From Artemisia argyi (Eukaryota > Streptophyta > Magnoliopsida > Asterales > Asteraceae), in the NCBI GenBank assembly GCA_030686995.1, contig CM060707.1:88336472-88400471 (forward strand): a stretch of DNA of 64,000 nt, in the 5' to 3' direction. The notes under the pieces are model-generated. The model had not been told where the DNA came from. It did no database searches and worked only from the letters and a program-made list of their open reading frames with translations. This document shows, piece by piece, positions 23,941-37,279 of the stretch (position 1 is its first letter; the number at the start of each line of letters is the position of its first letter). The position numbers were made by a program, and so were the translations under genes.

Positions 23941-25185
23941 GTGGCATCCTCGCTAGTAGAAAAGTAGAAAACTATTGGTGGATTATTTGTGCATTCAATA
24001 TCCATTTCTCATTTATTTTGGAAACCCTGAAATTACATCCATCATTCCGCTCCTATCAAGTGAATCCTAAATAATCTTCTCCATTGTTATCCCTTTCAAA
24101 TTCATCTCCAAAAAAAACACCTCCACCAATTTCTGTCATCTAATCCCTAAATCAAATTCAAATAAAGAACAAGATTCCAGTAATTTCAGTTTTCTAACAT
24201 GGAGTATCAAATATTGATTGTGTATATTCCCGACGACATTACGGACTCTATAAATTGTCCGGCCGGACCCGTGTCATGATAACCTTTAATTGTATGAATT
24301 AAAGGTTAGTAATTTGATTTTGATAATTGATTTTGTCAATTACACATTTTTAATTTAAACCTGATTATAACTATGGTAGTGGTTTGGAGTATGTGGAAGT
24401 GGTTCTATTGAAGTGGTTTGGTACCATGCATGTTCCGGTTGATTAGGTGTGTCCATTATTGACAGCAAATTAATCCGGCGATCTAATTGACTACAACTAT
24501 TTTCCGGCAACCTGGGTGATGATAATGTCACATTTCTATCAATTACAGGTTATTAATCTTATTTTTATATTTTTTCATGTAAATTACATTTTTTATGTCA
24601 ATTTGTTTATTATAATGTTCATGTTTTATGTTTTTTTTTTTATGATAATGTTTTCTGTTATTTGATCATTTTTTTGCCAATATGTATGATGCTAATTTAC
24701 ATCCTCCTGTTTATTGATTATTATTAGTTTAGTGTAACATGATATCGTTTATTAATGTTAAATCTTCATGATTTGTTTGATGATGATTATTTTCCGGTGA
24801 ATAATTAAAAAAATGAATCATTTCAAATATGGATTTCAATTACAATCAACTAAGCATATTTGATTTTTTTTTTTAATTGTACTTTCAAAAAAGTTCAAAG
24901 ATATTCTTATCCATAATTTTTGTTACAAAAAATTCGTTATGATTGGTAGGATTACCGAATACAACTAAATTAAATTTTTTTGAAATTGAAATATCATTTC
25001 CTTAATTTTAGTCAAATATTAACCAAATTTGAATATAGTGTTAACCATAACCCATCTTAGTATTTGAATACAATGTTGACTATTCATTAATAGAATGTTA
25101 AAGAATATAACTTATTATCTTCAAATGCATGTATATTGATTTGTGCTTCACTTCAGTAGATTATATGATTCATACGCCAGACAGT
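23941..25185. other. Gene-less stretch, possible Helitron body
   Basis: AT-rich sequence without convincing coding content. Two GC-richer spots (about 24230-24275 and 24470-24520) look like possible exon scraps but I recognise nothing. It leads directly into a kinase fragment on the plus strand. Confidence 0.35.
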
Positions 25186-25345
25186 TGAATCCGTAGGCTT
25201 TATCGAAACACTATCATCAGAAGGGAAGGCTTTTCTCAATCAATGCTTGCAGAGAAATCCTGAAAAATACTCATCTACTGCTTTACTACTTGAACATTCA
25301 TTTATGTGTCGCTTATTCAATCACAATCTTTCACTCTGAAAGCAA
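25186..25345 (+). pseudogene. MAPKKK-type protein kinase C-lobe fragment
   Basis: The translation includes SVGFIETLSSEGKAFLNQCL followed by NPEK and then LLLEHSF. This is the end of a kinase catalytic domain as found in plant MAPKKK17/18-like proteins. The arginine normally following NPEK in subdomain XI is lost. No other kinase subdomain lies nearby, so this is an isolated fragment. It fits sequence captured by a Helitron. The assignment rests on one short stretch. Confidence 0.55.
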
Positions 25346-25455
25346 GAATTTTCTGGTCTAAGAATGGTGTGTAATGGGTTAAAACGGTCCATTTTTGGTA
25401 TGGGTCATAAGATGATCTAAAATATGTTGTCTTTTTTATATATTTTCCCAGAAAA

Positions 25456-27896
25456 TGTCACACCCCGCCACGGCGGAAACGCGCGGGTGTAACTTCATGG
25501 ATATCATCACAACACCTGGTGTCAACATAGAGAACAACTACATGCACATAAATAGAGCAATGTACCAACACACAGTGTTGTAACAATACCCAAAGATAAA
25601 CATAATAAAATCCAAAACATAAATCCAATCATAGATGATAAACCACTTCCAATGCAACTAAGGTCTCGTCTATCGACATCCTTCTATCTTATCCTTAGAA
25701 AGCTCACCTGAAAATGATGCTTAAAACGTCAACATAATGTTGGTGAGATTCATAGGTTTAAGACTCAACACACAAGGCAACCGAATTCACTATGATTACA
25801 AAATATAGCTGGACAAATAATTATAAGTTATCGTATAGCTACATGCATTTGCAAATCAATATCCACACGCAAAGGCAACAACACTCATAAAGCAACCATT
25901 AGGACGGCTCGTGTCCTCCAACCCCATAAACATCAATTAGGTCGCATGCGCGAGTAACAGGATAAGCATCCTCCTAATTGGATCCCATCAACCATATCAA
26001 ACATCAATTAGGTCGCATGCGCGAGTAACAGGATAACATCCTCCTAATTGGATCCCATAAACATCCACACAAGCAAATAATCACACATAGCATGCATACA
26101 ATAACATTATAAGTCCAAGCTCTTTAACACCACACACATAATCACAGTAAATCAAATCATTTAAGGCAAGCATCATTCTCATCCCAAGTTTAAAACAAAG
26201 TAAAAATATGGGACTATGAACTCACCTTAAACTCCTCAGCTTCCACAAAACAATTCACAATCTATAGCACACAAAAATAATCCACATTACACAAGGTCAA
26301 GCTAAAAGCTAAGACCCATGTAATACACATATGATGGATGTCTATGACTCATATGACCCACCATGGATCTCCTAGACACCACCTAACCACTACTATAACT
26401 TAACATTCACTAAATCCCTAGCACTCTAAAACTCAGAAAACGCAGAATTTTTGAGTACATTCACTCACATGAAATCACGACAAATAAAGCTCAACAACTC
26501 ACACCAAAAATTTACCATGATCTCTCATAAGCATAAAAGCTAATCCCAGAAGACCATGGACCAATAACACACACAAGTACTCACAAGAAATTCAAACTTG
26601 ACAACTACTCAAATTCGGATATGAACGCACACCAAAAAGTTTTGATTTTAAATAATTACTTCCACAAGTTTTTATCGCGAATCCTCTTCTTGGTAGTCTA
26701 ATATAACCTAAAAATTAACTATTCCAGAAGACCAAGTCAAAATAACACTTTTACAACCACATGCCACCCTCAAACATTTACCTAAAATCTGTCTCGGTTT
26801 GACAGCTTTGACACCTTAACAAAGAAAAATCAAAAGACCGACTTCCCGACCTCAAAATTGATCGTGGCTGGACTTTTTGGAAAGCTCTTTCATTATAATT
26901 CAATTTAGACTTAAAATTCGTGACTTAACTCATCACCATCTGTTATATACACTCACATCTTTACAGCCTTACAAATCTGTCCAAACCCTAACTCAATAAC
27001 TAGCATGTTTTACGCTCAATTCTCTTAACCAATCATCATACTATTATCATTAATTGATCCCAACATGTTTAATAACATTAATTTACAGAAGTTAACCCAA
27101 ACCCTAATCCATCATATAATTATTACATGAATTATATTAATTAATCAAACAATTGAACATGTATTTTAAGAATTTTACCTTGATTCTTGATTATTGCTTC
27201 ACAATTATAAACCCTAATTTTTTTCTCCCTTCTCTTGCTCCTTGGATCGACTAAAATTGCAGGAAAAACTTTTTAGGGGTGTTTGGTTTGGTATATATAT
27301 TAATTATGGATAATCCTTGGGCCTAAGAGTCATATTTGGACTCAAATTGGGTTTCCTTTTTCCCCCTTATCCCTAAAATCCGAATTTTACATATATAAAA
27401 TATATATTTTTATTTTTTTTATTAAAATTATTTATTACACTCAAAACCTCATACTTTTCATATTTTATAAATACTCATAGCTAATCTTAACGTCTTACGC
27501 GATAAACCTCAACTTTTACGATAACCGGAAAAATTATCATTTTCAAAACAAAGTTTTCAAAAATAGAATTTCACACTCTTTTTGAAATATAACTCATAAA
27601 AACAAATCCCACGTTACTTACTAACGCTCAATTACTTGAACGAAGCCTCATTACGCAAAAACACAAAAACACAAAAGCTACACAAGTCATTTCTACACCA
27701 CAAAGGTGATCAAAATAAACTTTTCCAAATTCCAAACTTTCCAAATCACAATAAAACCATTTACGCAAAGGGATTTAGTGCTAAAACTCACCTATATCAC
27801 TCATATATCACTTCAAACACCTAATACACACCAAACAAACGTCAACCGAGTCAAGACTATTAGTCAAACTAACCTGCCAAAACCACGGTTGTTACA
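25456..27896 (-). mobile_element. 3' LTR of Tekay chromovirus element D (2,441 bp)
   Basis: Runs from TGTCACACCCCGCC to GGTTGTTACA on the plus strand, and is repeated with small differences at 32132-34549. It is preceded by gaaaa (25451-25455), which is repeated after the other LTR (34550-34554) as a 5-bp target duplication. It is the 3' LTR because a purine tract (minus strand) abuts its right edge. Confidence 0.9.
25931..26063. repeat. Two-copy tandem repeat inside LTR D, period 71
   Basis: The phrase catcaattaggtcgcatgc and the ~55 bases after it occur at 25931 and again at 26002. The same duplication is in the sister LTR near 32608 and 32679, so it predates this insertion. Confidence 0.7.
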
Positions 27897-28245
27897 TCAT
27901 CCCCCACTTAGGGAAATCGCGTCCCGAGATTTCAACTACTATAGTCACCACTCACAACAGCAAAAGGAAATTTATGGATTTTTAAGCGGATAAATACCAC
28001 ACCATAAAATCACAGAGAAAGAATCGCAAAAATGTGAACCGACTAAATACCCGATTTCCCACGATAGAAAACATTCCGTCGCTTCAACGATACACGCAAA
28101 TAGATACACTCCCCGATCAATAACACCAAAGATCCGAATGACTTCTCACAGATAGGTACGATACTCTCGAACCAAATGAAAAAACCAAATGGTAACCACA
28201 GGAAACACCACATATAACGGATACACATAAAACAAACATTAATTA

Positions 28246-29640
28246 CATCTGATCCTCACGTTCCCAAGTAAACTCAGGATCGCGCTTAGAATCCCACCAT
28301 ACCTTTACCAACGCTATCTCACCACACTTCAATCCTTAACATCTCAATCCATAATCTCAACAGGTTTCTCAACAAAACGAAGAGTCTTGTCAACCTTACA
28401 TTCATCTAATGGCACATGCAGACTAGCATCCGCCAACCACTTCTTTCCATTAGATACGTGAAACGTATCATGCACTCTACTTCACTCCTCAGACAAATTC
28501 AACCGATATGTCTCAAATCCAATCCTTTCCGTAAATCTCAAATGGTCCTACGTATCTCGGTGCTAGCTTGCATTTCTTACCGAAACGTACAACACCCTTC
28601 CAAAGAGATACTTTTAACCTCACAATATCACCAACACCACACTCTAAAGGCTTACATCAATTATTCGCATAACTCTTTTTGGCGATCTCTTGCTGCCTTA
28701 AGTCTTTTCCTCAGTCAGAAAACCTTATTCGTAGTCACTCGTTCTAGTTCAGGACCAATTAGTTGGCTTGTTCCAACCTCTGTCCACAGAACAGATGACC
28801 TACATTACCTTCTATACAACTTTTCACACGACACCTACTCCATACGGGAATGATAATTGTTGATATAGGAGAACTCAGCTAAGGGTAAATGTAAACCCCG
28901 GCTTCCTCCAAAATCAAACACACCCATGCTCTCAGCTCACCATCCAACGCCTGATTTGTACGCTCACTTAGTTCACTCATTAGAGAATGATAAGTCGTAC
29001 TCCTCTACATACGCGTTCTCAAGACTCTATAACACGTTTACCACAATCGCAAAGTAATTATTTCATCATGTTTCTTGATGATCAATGCGACACCCCAAGG
29101 TTCTTTACCAACTCACCGAGCAAAAAGTCTCACCAATTCCTCCATACACCTCTTGCTAAGGTAATAATACGTCTTATCCATTCTCGGATGTATCAAATAC
29201 CTTGCATGACTGCTGTCCTTACGCTTCCTCTCAATAGAACCAATAGCTGGTCCACAAAGTACATTCCTCCATCCTCGTTCCTTTCCATCTACTGGTCTAA
29301 ACCAAGTATTCATTCTTCTTACATGTTCTCATCCTTGAACCTCTCTCTCTAGGCTGTCAATATCATCTTCTTAACTCTGAACTAAATTATCATAACCATT
29401 GCTCACAAACATCCAAGTTTCACTCGTTCACTCCCGCTCAGCGCTCTTACCACGATGTCCGCCCTTCCCTGATGGTGGCGAATCAGACAATCGTAGTCAC
29501 TGAGAAATTCCACACCCAACTTCTCTTCAACATATATTAGCCTCTTGTCAAATATATGCTAAAGATTCTTATGATCTGTGTAGATAACACTTTCTACTCC
29601 ATACAAATATCATCTCCAAGTTCTACTTCCCAACTTTAAA
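28246..29640 (-). pseudogene. Ty3/gypsy Tekay pol remnant: RNase H, integrase, chromodomain
   Basis: Read on the minus strand from right to left. At about 29490-29600 there is an RNase H-like IYTDHKNL segment and its downstream LSDYDC. At about 29140-29200 lies the integrase zinc-finger region HPRMDKTYYYL. At about 28530-28610 the integrase C-terminal WKGVVRFGKK and APRYVGPFEI appear. At 28246-28320 there is a chromodomain-like VKVWWDSKRDPEFTWE. These are chromovirus (Tekay) signatures; the chromodomain targets integration to marked chromatin. Many stops and frame changes interrupt it, and the integrase catalytic core and reverse transcriptase are not recognisable. It is not functional. Confidence 0.75.
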
Positions 29641-32113
29641 TCATGTATCACACAGTTCCTCTTATGAATCTTCTACCTCCACGATGCCTACGCAATCCGA
29701 AGAACGTACATCTTGAAGCTAAACCTCTCACTTGAACAACTTGCAAACATCCTCTTCTTCTTCAACGAACAGATTGATAATCAAAACAACAATTTATCCT
29801 AAGTAAACGACGCGAACCATGAAACCGATCGAACTAAAACGTATATCAACGAACTCAAAAGGGGTACGAATTACCGACTAATGAAGTAACGAACATCAAA
29901 ATCAAAGCTAGAAAAGCACAATGAGGAATTTTCCCCCAATAAAATAGACACGGGTAAAATATTCATGAAAACCCATAGAAAGAAAATATAAAATACACGT
30001 ACCCATATAACATTCACAAACATACCTCAACGAAAGAAACACTCGATGAACCAAATACATAACAAGTTTGGTAAATGAGAACCATAGACAGTTCTCATTC
30101 CCGTACTCGACCTTCCCAAAAACAATTGAACACTGCTTTTTCACAAGACATATCTTAAACTTATACATTTTTTTTTATAAAATATACATATAAACCATTT
30201 TATGTAAGACATCAACATAACCATTTTTTTTTTCACTTCATTTTCACCATAAAATTAATAGGTTCCAACAATTGACCTTTAAATACCCAAAACGAATTTT
30301 AAAATACCATAAGGACTCTAACACAACCTCTTAATCGAACGCGAAAGACATTGAAGAATTCCATAATCAAAATAATCCTCAAACGAACTCATTCTAGTAA
30401 ACACTCACGCAAATACATTACAAACCAAACGATGAACTTACAGATTCATTCGTACAACGATCAAACCAAGATCATAGAAAAACACCGATACTAACAGGTC
30501 ACAAAACATGTCACAAAATTCAATTGATGTGTGTAAATGAGGGATTCAAATATCCACACCAACTCGTCACGAACCAACAATACACAAAGAACAATACAAT
30601 ATTCATTCACAGAATGAATGCAAGGAATAACCAAAGAAACGAACTAGTATCCAACGAAACGAATTCGATTACCTAACACCTTTCACGACGTCAAATAGAA
30701 AGATTATGGCATCTGTACCATCATGGTACGAGTAGGAATGCCAACCAAAGAATTAGGTATACAAACGAAATGTCTAGCAAACGAATCAACTTAAATATCA
30801 CAGCATAAGTACCCACCGATAATTCAGGTATCAACGTATGATAGGTAGGATGAAATCTCACCACCTACACACCCCAACATATAACGACTGCCCAAACGGT
30901 TAAGAGAATACTTCTCTAACCATACAGCCATCACCAACATGATATCACATACCATCTACCACAATATATAACAACTAACATCAATCAATGCAATATTGGT
31001 CACAAGTCCACATGTGTGATACCCTTATAATTATGTTCGCGACCATAGTTATAAGCCTACTCCACACGCATACTTACTTCCAAAACCACACATCTCAATG
31101 ATAACGCACATATACCACATAGCACCTAATACACCATGCAATCCATGCCATCATACTTGCAAGTCCACTTGTGTTGTGACGCATGTATAATTATGTTGGC
31201 CACCATAATTATCTATGCCCCCTTTCACAAATGTACTCCCTCCTATGACAACACATCATGCAAACCATCACGCAAACAAAAACAAAAGGTGTTGCAACAA
31301 TCATCTCACATGGAACAATTCCAACGATAACGTAAACTCTATAATCAGAATCACTTGGATAAGGTCGATCCAATATCCAAGAGTAATCACGCTCCAACAT
31401 GGCTCCAGACGGCAAAATACAATATACAAATTCCAAAACATGACACAAAACAAAAGACGTCGCATAATGGCTCAACTCCACTCTCGCACTTATCTCCCCA
31501 CTCAGATCAATTCAACTTACTACTCGCTGTGGACTCTAGATCCGAATCCACACCATTTCATCCTAACTCCTTTTCATCTTTACTCAACCATCCATTCATG
31601 TTTCCTACATGTTGAGGTAGTCGACAACATGCAAAACCATCTCTACTCTTTTCTTCCAATTCCAAATAATTCACAAGCGCATACAAATCACGAGGTTTAG
31701 ACTAAACCACATCTCCTTCCTATGTGAAGTGAGGACACTACCAAGGGTATTTGGTAATGGCTCCATCTCCAGAAGTCACCGTGGTTCCAAACCTCTCCAC
31801 TTCTTCTCCACCAACGTTTCCCATAAACGTCCTCTCCTTGTCCGAACATAGATACATGCTATCGGGAACTCGGATCCGATAGCGACAACGGTTGTCCAAC
31901 GAAGCATCTTACGCGCGGAAGATGATATAATAAAGTCGATATATACAATACTACGTATAGGGGATAGAATAGATGTCCAAAACACAATAAAACATCTTAT
32001 AAATATAGGAAAATAGACATATAAAATACTATACTTACACATAGGTCCTAAATGCAACTATATGAGGAACTCCTAGGTTATAGTCTAGGTCCAACTGCCT
32101 AATTCTCTATAAC

Positions 32114-32128
32114 CTGGCTCTGATACCA
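32114..32128 (-). other. tRNA-iMet primer binding site of element D
   Basis: The minus strand reads TGGTATCAGAGCCAG, the classic initiator-tRNA-Met primer site. It lies three bases inside the LTR that starts at 32132, which fixes the element on the minus strand. Confidence 0.85.
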
Positions 32129-32131
32129 ATC

Positions 32132-34549
32132 TGTCACACCTCGCCACGGCGGAAACGCGCGGGTGTAACTTCATGGATATCATCACAACACCTGGTGTCA
32201 ACATAGAGAACAACTACATGCACATAAATAGAGCAATGTACCAACACACAGTGTTGTAACAATACCCAAAGATAAACATAATAAAATCCAAAACATAAAT
32301 CCAATCATAGATGATAAACCACTTCCAATGCAACTAAGGTCTCGTCTATCCACATCCTTCTATCTTATCCTTAGAAAGCTCACCTGAAAATGATGCTTAA
32401 AACGTCAACATAATGTTGGTGAGATTCATAGGTTTAAGACTCAACACACAAGGCAACCGAATTCACTATGATTACAAAATATAGCTGGACAAATAATTAT
32501 AAGTTATCATATAGCTACATGCATTTGCAAATCAATATCCACACGCAAAGGCAACAACACTCATAAAGTAACCATTAGGACGGCTCGTGTCCTCCAACCC
32601 CATAAACATCAATTAGGTCGCATGCACGAGTAACAGGATAAGCATCCTCCTAATTGGATCCCATCAACCATATCAAACATCAATTAGGTCGCATGCGTGA
32701 GTAACAGGATAACATTCTCCTAATTGGATCCCATAAACATCCACACAAGCAAATAATCACACATAGCATGCATACAACAACATTATAAGTCCAAGCCACA
32801 TAATCACAGTAAATCAAATCATTTAAGACAAGAATCATTCCCATACCAAGTTTAAAACAAAGTAAAAATATGGGACTATGAACTCACCTTAAACTCCTTA
32901 GCTTCTACAAAACAATTCACAATCTATAGCATACAAAAATAATTCACATTACACAAGGTCAAGCTAAAAGCTACAACCCATGTAATACACATATGATGGA
33001 TGTCTAAGACTCATATGACCCACCATGGATATCCTAGACACCACCTAACCACTACCATAACTTAACACTCACTAAATCCCTTGCACTCTAAAACTCAGCA
33101 AACGCAGAATTTTTGAGTACATTCACTCACATGAAATCACGACAAATAAAGCTCAACAACTCACACCAAAAATTTACCATGATCTCTCATAAGAAAAAAA
33201 GCTAATCCCAGAAGACCAGGGACCAATAACACACACAAGTACTCACAAGAAATTCAAACTTGACAACTACTCAAATTCGGAACTGAACGCACACAAAAAA
33301 GTTTTGATTTTTAATAATTACTTCCACAAGTTTTTATCACGAATCCTCTTCGTGGTAGTCTAATATAACCTAAAACTTAACTATTCCAGAAGACCAAGTC
33401 AAAAAAACACTTTTACAACCACATACCACCCTCAAACTTTTACCCAAAATCTGTCCCGGTTTGACAGCTTTGACACCTTAACAAAGAAAAATCAAAAGAC
33501 CGACTTCCCGACCTCAAAATTGATCGTGGCTGGACTTTTTGGAAAGCTCTTTCATTATAATTCAATTTAGAGTTAAAATTTGTGACTTAACTCATCACCA
33601 TCTGTTATATATACTCACATCTTTACAGCCTTACAAATCTGTCCAAACCCTAACTCAATAACTAGCATGTTTTACGCTCAATTCTCTTAACCAATCATCA
33701 TACTATTATCATTAATTGATCCCAACATGTTTAATAACATTAATTTACAGAAGTTAACCCAAACCCTAATCCATCATATAATTATTACATGAATTATATT
33801 AATTAATCAAACAATTGAACATGTATTTAAGAATTTTACCTTAATTCTTGATTATTGCTTCACAATTATAAACCCTAATTTTTTTCTCCCTTCTCTTGCT
33901 CCTTGGATCGACTAAAATTGCAGGAAAAACGTTTTAGGGGTGTTTGGTTTGGTATATATATTAATTATGAATAATCCTTGGACCTAAGAGTCATATTTGG
34001 ACTCAAATTGGGTTTACTTTTTCCCCCTTATCCCTAAAATCCGAATTTTACATATATAGAATATATATTTTTATTCTTTTTATTAAATTTATTTATTACA
34101 CTCAAAACCTCATACTTTTCATATTTTATAAATACCCATAGCTAATCCTAACGTCTTACGCGATAAACCTCAACTTTTACGATAACCGGAAAAATTATCA
34201 TTTTCAAAACAAAGTTTCCAAAAATAGAATTTCACACTCTTTTTGAAATATAACTCATAAAAACAAATCCCACGTAACATACTAACGCTCAATTACTTGA
34301 ATGAAGCCTCGTTACGCAAAAACACCAAAACTACACAAGTCATTTCTAAACCACAAAGGTGATCAAAATAAACTTTTCCAAATTTCAAACTTTCTAAATC
34401 ACAATAAAACCATTTACGCAAAGGGATTTAGTGCTAAAAGTCACCTATATCACTCATATATCACTTCAAACACCTAATACACACCAAACAAACATCAACC
34501 GAGTCAAGACTATTAGTCAAACTAACCTGCCAAAACCACGGTTGTTACA
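32132..34549 (-). mobile_element. 5' LTR of Tekay chromovirus element D (2,418 bp)
   Basis: The sister of 25456-27896 with scattered substitutions (roughly 2-3 percent by eye) and a few small deletions, including about 31 bases near 32798. It ends GGTTGTTACA and is followed by the target duplication gaaaa. The divergence makes it older than elements A and F. Confidence 0.9.
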
Positions 34550-34554
34550 GAAAA

Positions 34555-36898
34555 TTACCTTAAGTTCTATTCTGCTATAAGTAAAGCTTATCCCGGCATC
34601 AAATTAATCTCTAACTGTGCTCGATCGGACACACAATAACTATGATGGTATTTCTTTGCCTTAGATTCGTGATAATGTCTAACATAATAATAAGAATGAA
34701 TCAGTGTCCGGTTCATAATTTCAACATCTTCACAGATTATTTTTCATATTCACTTTTTGTAAAAATATCTATTAATTACACGTGAATTGATTGGTTTTCT
34801 TATAGTGAAGCATCAGCTCAACTTAAGATCGAGGGTTCAGAGGGGGCTGAAGATTTAACCAAGGTATACTAACTGTTGTCTCATATCACTTACATAGTTG
34901 CTTTGGTTTTTGTTAAGAAGCTAAATATTTGCTTAATTAGCTTATGTTGTTAATCAAAATTACACAGTTGCTTATGTTGTTAATGATGACATGGAAGTGT
35001 GACATGGCATGATGAAACAATTAATAATGATGATGAAACAATTAATGATGATGAAGGTGGCTTTGCTTGGTAAATATGGTTTCAAGTTATCATTTTACAT
35101 TTATATTAAGGTAAGTTTTAATATCAATAAATAAATAATGGAGCTTGATTGTATGTCTAGGCTTGAAACGCAAATGCGAAGGCCATATATTTAAAAGATA
35201 CTTCATGTCACCAGGAGATACAGAATGGTTATAGAAGGATATAGAAGATCGTGTTTATTGAAGCTCCATTATATGAAAATGAGGAATGGATCAGACAATA
35301 GAAACAGTAAGTTTTTGTTGAATAAAGTTCATATATTATATTTTATTATGGATTGAGCATGATCTCCTTGACCCTATTCAGGGTGGCCCCTGTTACTTAA
35401 CATGTATGAGGTATGACTGTGCGAGCAATGAATACGCTTGGCTCTCAACTGCATGGAGCCAATGGTCGTGATGATGGTCCGATTGTAAGTTTCAAGTTTT
35501 CAACTTATGCATCAAGGATTTTTCAAATGAACTATGTTTAAGTGACATGCCACAGCTTTGGTGTGGACTACTTAGAAACATCAATGAATGGTTCTTGATG
35601 TATCTGTAATTATGTGGTTGGCATTCTGATTGTTGCTCTATATCATTCTCTTATTTAACTTATGAACTGATGTGTCTTCATCTAACTTCAGTTTTTGTTT
35701 GTAGATGGGGAATCCTTCGGAGATTGTGAAAGATAACGTCTTATATCCTGTATAATATTTGTAGCTGAAGTACTCAACGGAGCCTGATAATTCCACCGTT
35801 TGTAAGTAACTCTTATTTGTTTTTTGTAGCTTATTTGATGGGATTAATAGCTTATTGAAAAGTTGATAAGCTTTATAAGGTCATTTTATTGGTGAGAATT
35901 GTTCATTATAGATACATATTGGCAAGATTTGTTTATGTGTTATCGTCTATGTTGTGTAGGCCTTTGCCGTTGTATATCTGGCATTGTTGTTGTATCAACT
36001 TGAAAGAAAAATAGGCAGACCGGTTACTAGGGTAAGTTCTATTATATGACCTTTAATATTTATTTATAAACATAAATTTACATGTCTCTGTGTCACACTT
36101 CACAGTAGTTAGAAATGTAATTACGCTCTGTGCCAAGTTATAATAACAATTTTGATTTTGGAAATTCATGTTGTTGAAGCGGCCCTTAATTCAAGAATAC
36201 AACACTTTGAGCACAGGCTTTTAGATCTAGACCCACAAGTTAGTATTAAAATTATCTTAGTTTATTTTAAGTGTGCTTTTTTTTTTTTTCTTTTTTTTTT
36301 GATCACATTTTTTTGTATATTTTGTGTAGTAACACAAAAGCCAAAAATATTGGACCATCACGAAGAAAAAGTTGATTTGTACTTAAGGTTTTACCAAACT
36401 GATTAACAGCTGTCATACAGAAACAACTTTGTATTTACAAACAAACCTTGGTACCATTATTTTTTGTCACGGAGTGCGTGTGTGGAAGATGCTGATTTTG
36501 AAGATGACGATGACAAATAAGAAGAAGATGGTAACTCGATTTTTTTATGAGAGAATATTATTGTCAATTATTTATGAGATGACTTGTGTTTGTTGTTTCA
36601 TCTGCTTCAGAAGATGATCTCGCTAATTCAGATTTTGATCCCGACTCAATCGCTCCAAGTGTTGGAAAAGGTAATGAGGTTAATTCTTTTACTTTATTTT
36701 GGCATGTGCAATGCTTGTGTCTCATTATGGAAGTTTTTTTATTGGTCATTGGTTATAATTGTAAATCGTATGTATCTGCTGCTTTAGGCATTGACTATTT
36801 GACATCTCTGTATGAATCACTAGCCTACCGTAATAAATTATCTCTCTGCATTTTTCTTAAACAATCACTGCTACAAAACTTGTGTTTTTCTAATCAAT
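34555..36898 (+). other. Region with exon-like scraps, possible captured gene fragments
   Basis: No continuous gene. Several short plus-strand pieces have coding-like composition next to GT or AG borders. At 34806-34864 there is a piece followed by 'gtatac'. At 35704-35740 there is a piece beginning MGNPSEIVKDNV. At 36165-36239 there is a piece including AALNSRIQHFEHRLLDLDPQ. At about 36598-36671 there is a piece including SASEDDLANSDFDPDSIAPS. I do not recognise the parent genes with confidence. The third piece faintly resembles a SNARE-free helical motif seen in DEK-type chromatin proteins. They lie in the same direction as the DnaJ remnant that follows. Confidence 0.35.
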
Positions 36899-37279
36899 AA
36901 GTTGGCACTGCGGTTGCATCCTGATAAGAATCCTGGTGGTTAGGTGAAAATTGATATTCCATTGCCCCATCTGACTCAAAATAAGCGCCTTACATTGTAC
37001 AACCTGTTTTAACTTGCTACTATACATATGTAGGATGCCAAAGAAAAGTTTCAGCAACTGTGAAGGTTATTCAATACTTGGTGATGAGGAAAAATGGGCA
37101 CTTTATGATCAAACTGGCTGTGTTGATGATGCTATGAGTAACGTCCACATCAAATAACATTATTGGATCTAATTCAATAATGATATGATGCACTAATTGT
37201 AAGTTTTTTTCAATAACAGTATCTTGATCGAGACATGGCTCAGAATTTGAAGGATTACTTTCGGTCTATGTACAAAAAG
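36899..37279 (+). pseudogene. DnaJ (DNAJC9 / plant dnaJ 6-like) pseudogene fragment
   Basis: Three exon-like pieces. 36899-36942 encodes KLALRLHPDKNPGG, with the HPD tripeptide that stimulates Hsp70. 37034-37140 contains DAKEKFQQL and, after a stop and frame change, GDEEKWALYDQTGCVDDA. 37221-37279 encodes MAQNLKDYFRSMYKK. Together these follow the J-domain and its C-terminal neighbour in DNAJC9-like proteins. The N-terminus of the J-domain is absent, there is a stop (TGA at about 37061) and a frame break, and no downstream exons are intact. It is a processed-by-decay, intron-containing fragment, consistent with Helitron capture. Confidence 0.7.

Larger units (their letters stand above)
27897..32131 (-). 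mobile_element. Interior of Tekay element D, decayed
   Basis: The 4,235-bp interior starts (minus strand, right side) with a tRNA-iMet primer site and ends with a purine tract seen on plus as 'tcccccacttaggg' near 27901. A full Tekay interior is larger. Pol remnants are recognisable only at about 28246-29640. From 29640 to 32110 I find no domain; two imperfect copies of a ~90-base segment (near 30990 and 31140) suggest internal duplication. Plus-strand ORFs such as 28416-28853 and 31215-31700 are shadows. Confidence 0.8.

Noticed and set aside
25931..26063. CRISPR-like direct repeats
   Set aside because: Only two units, shared by both LTRs of a plant retrotransposon.
28416..28853. 145-codon plus-strand ORF in element D
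   Set aside because: The opposite strand carries integrase and chromodomain similarity, so this is a shadow.
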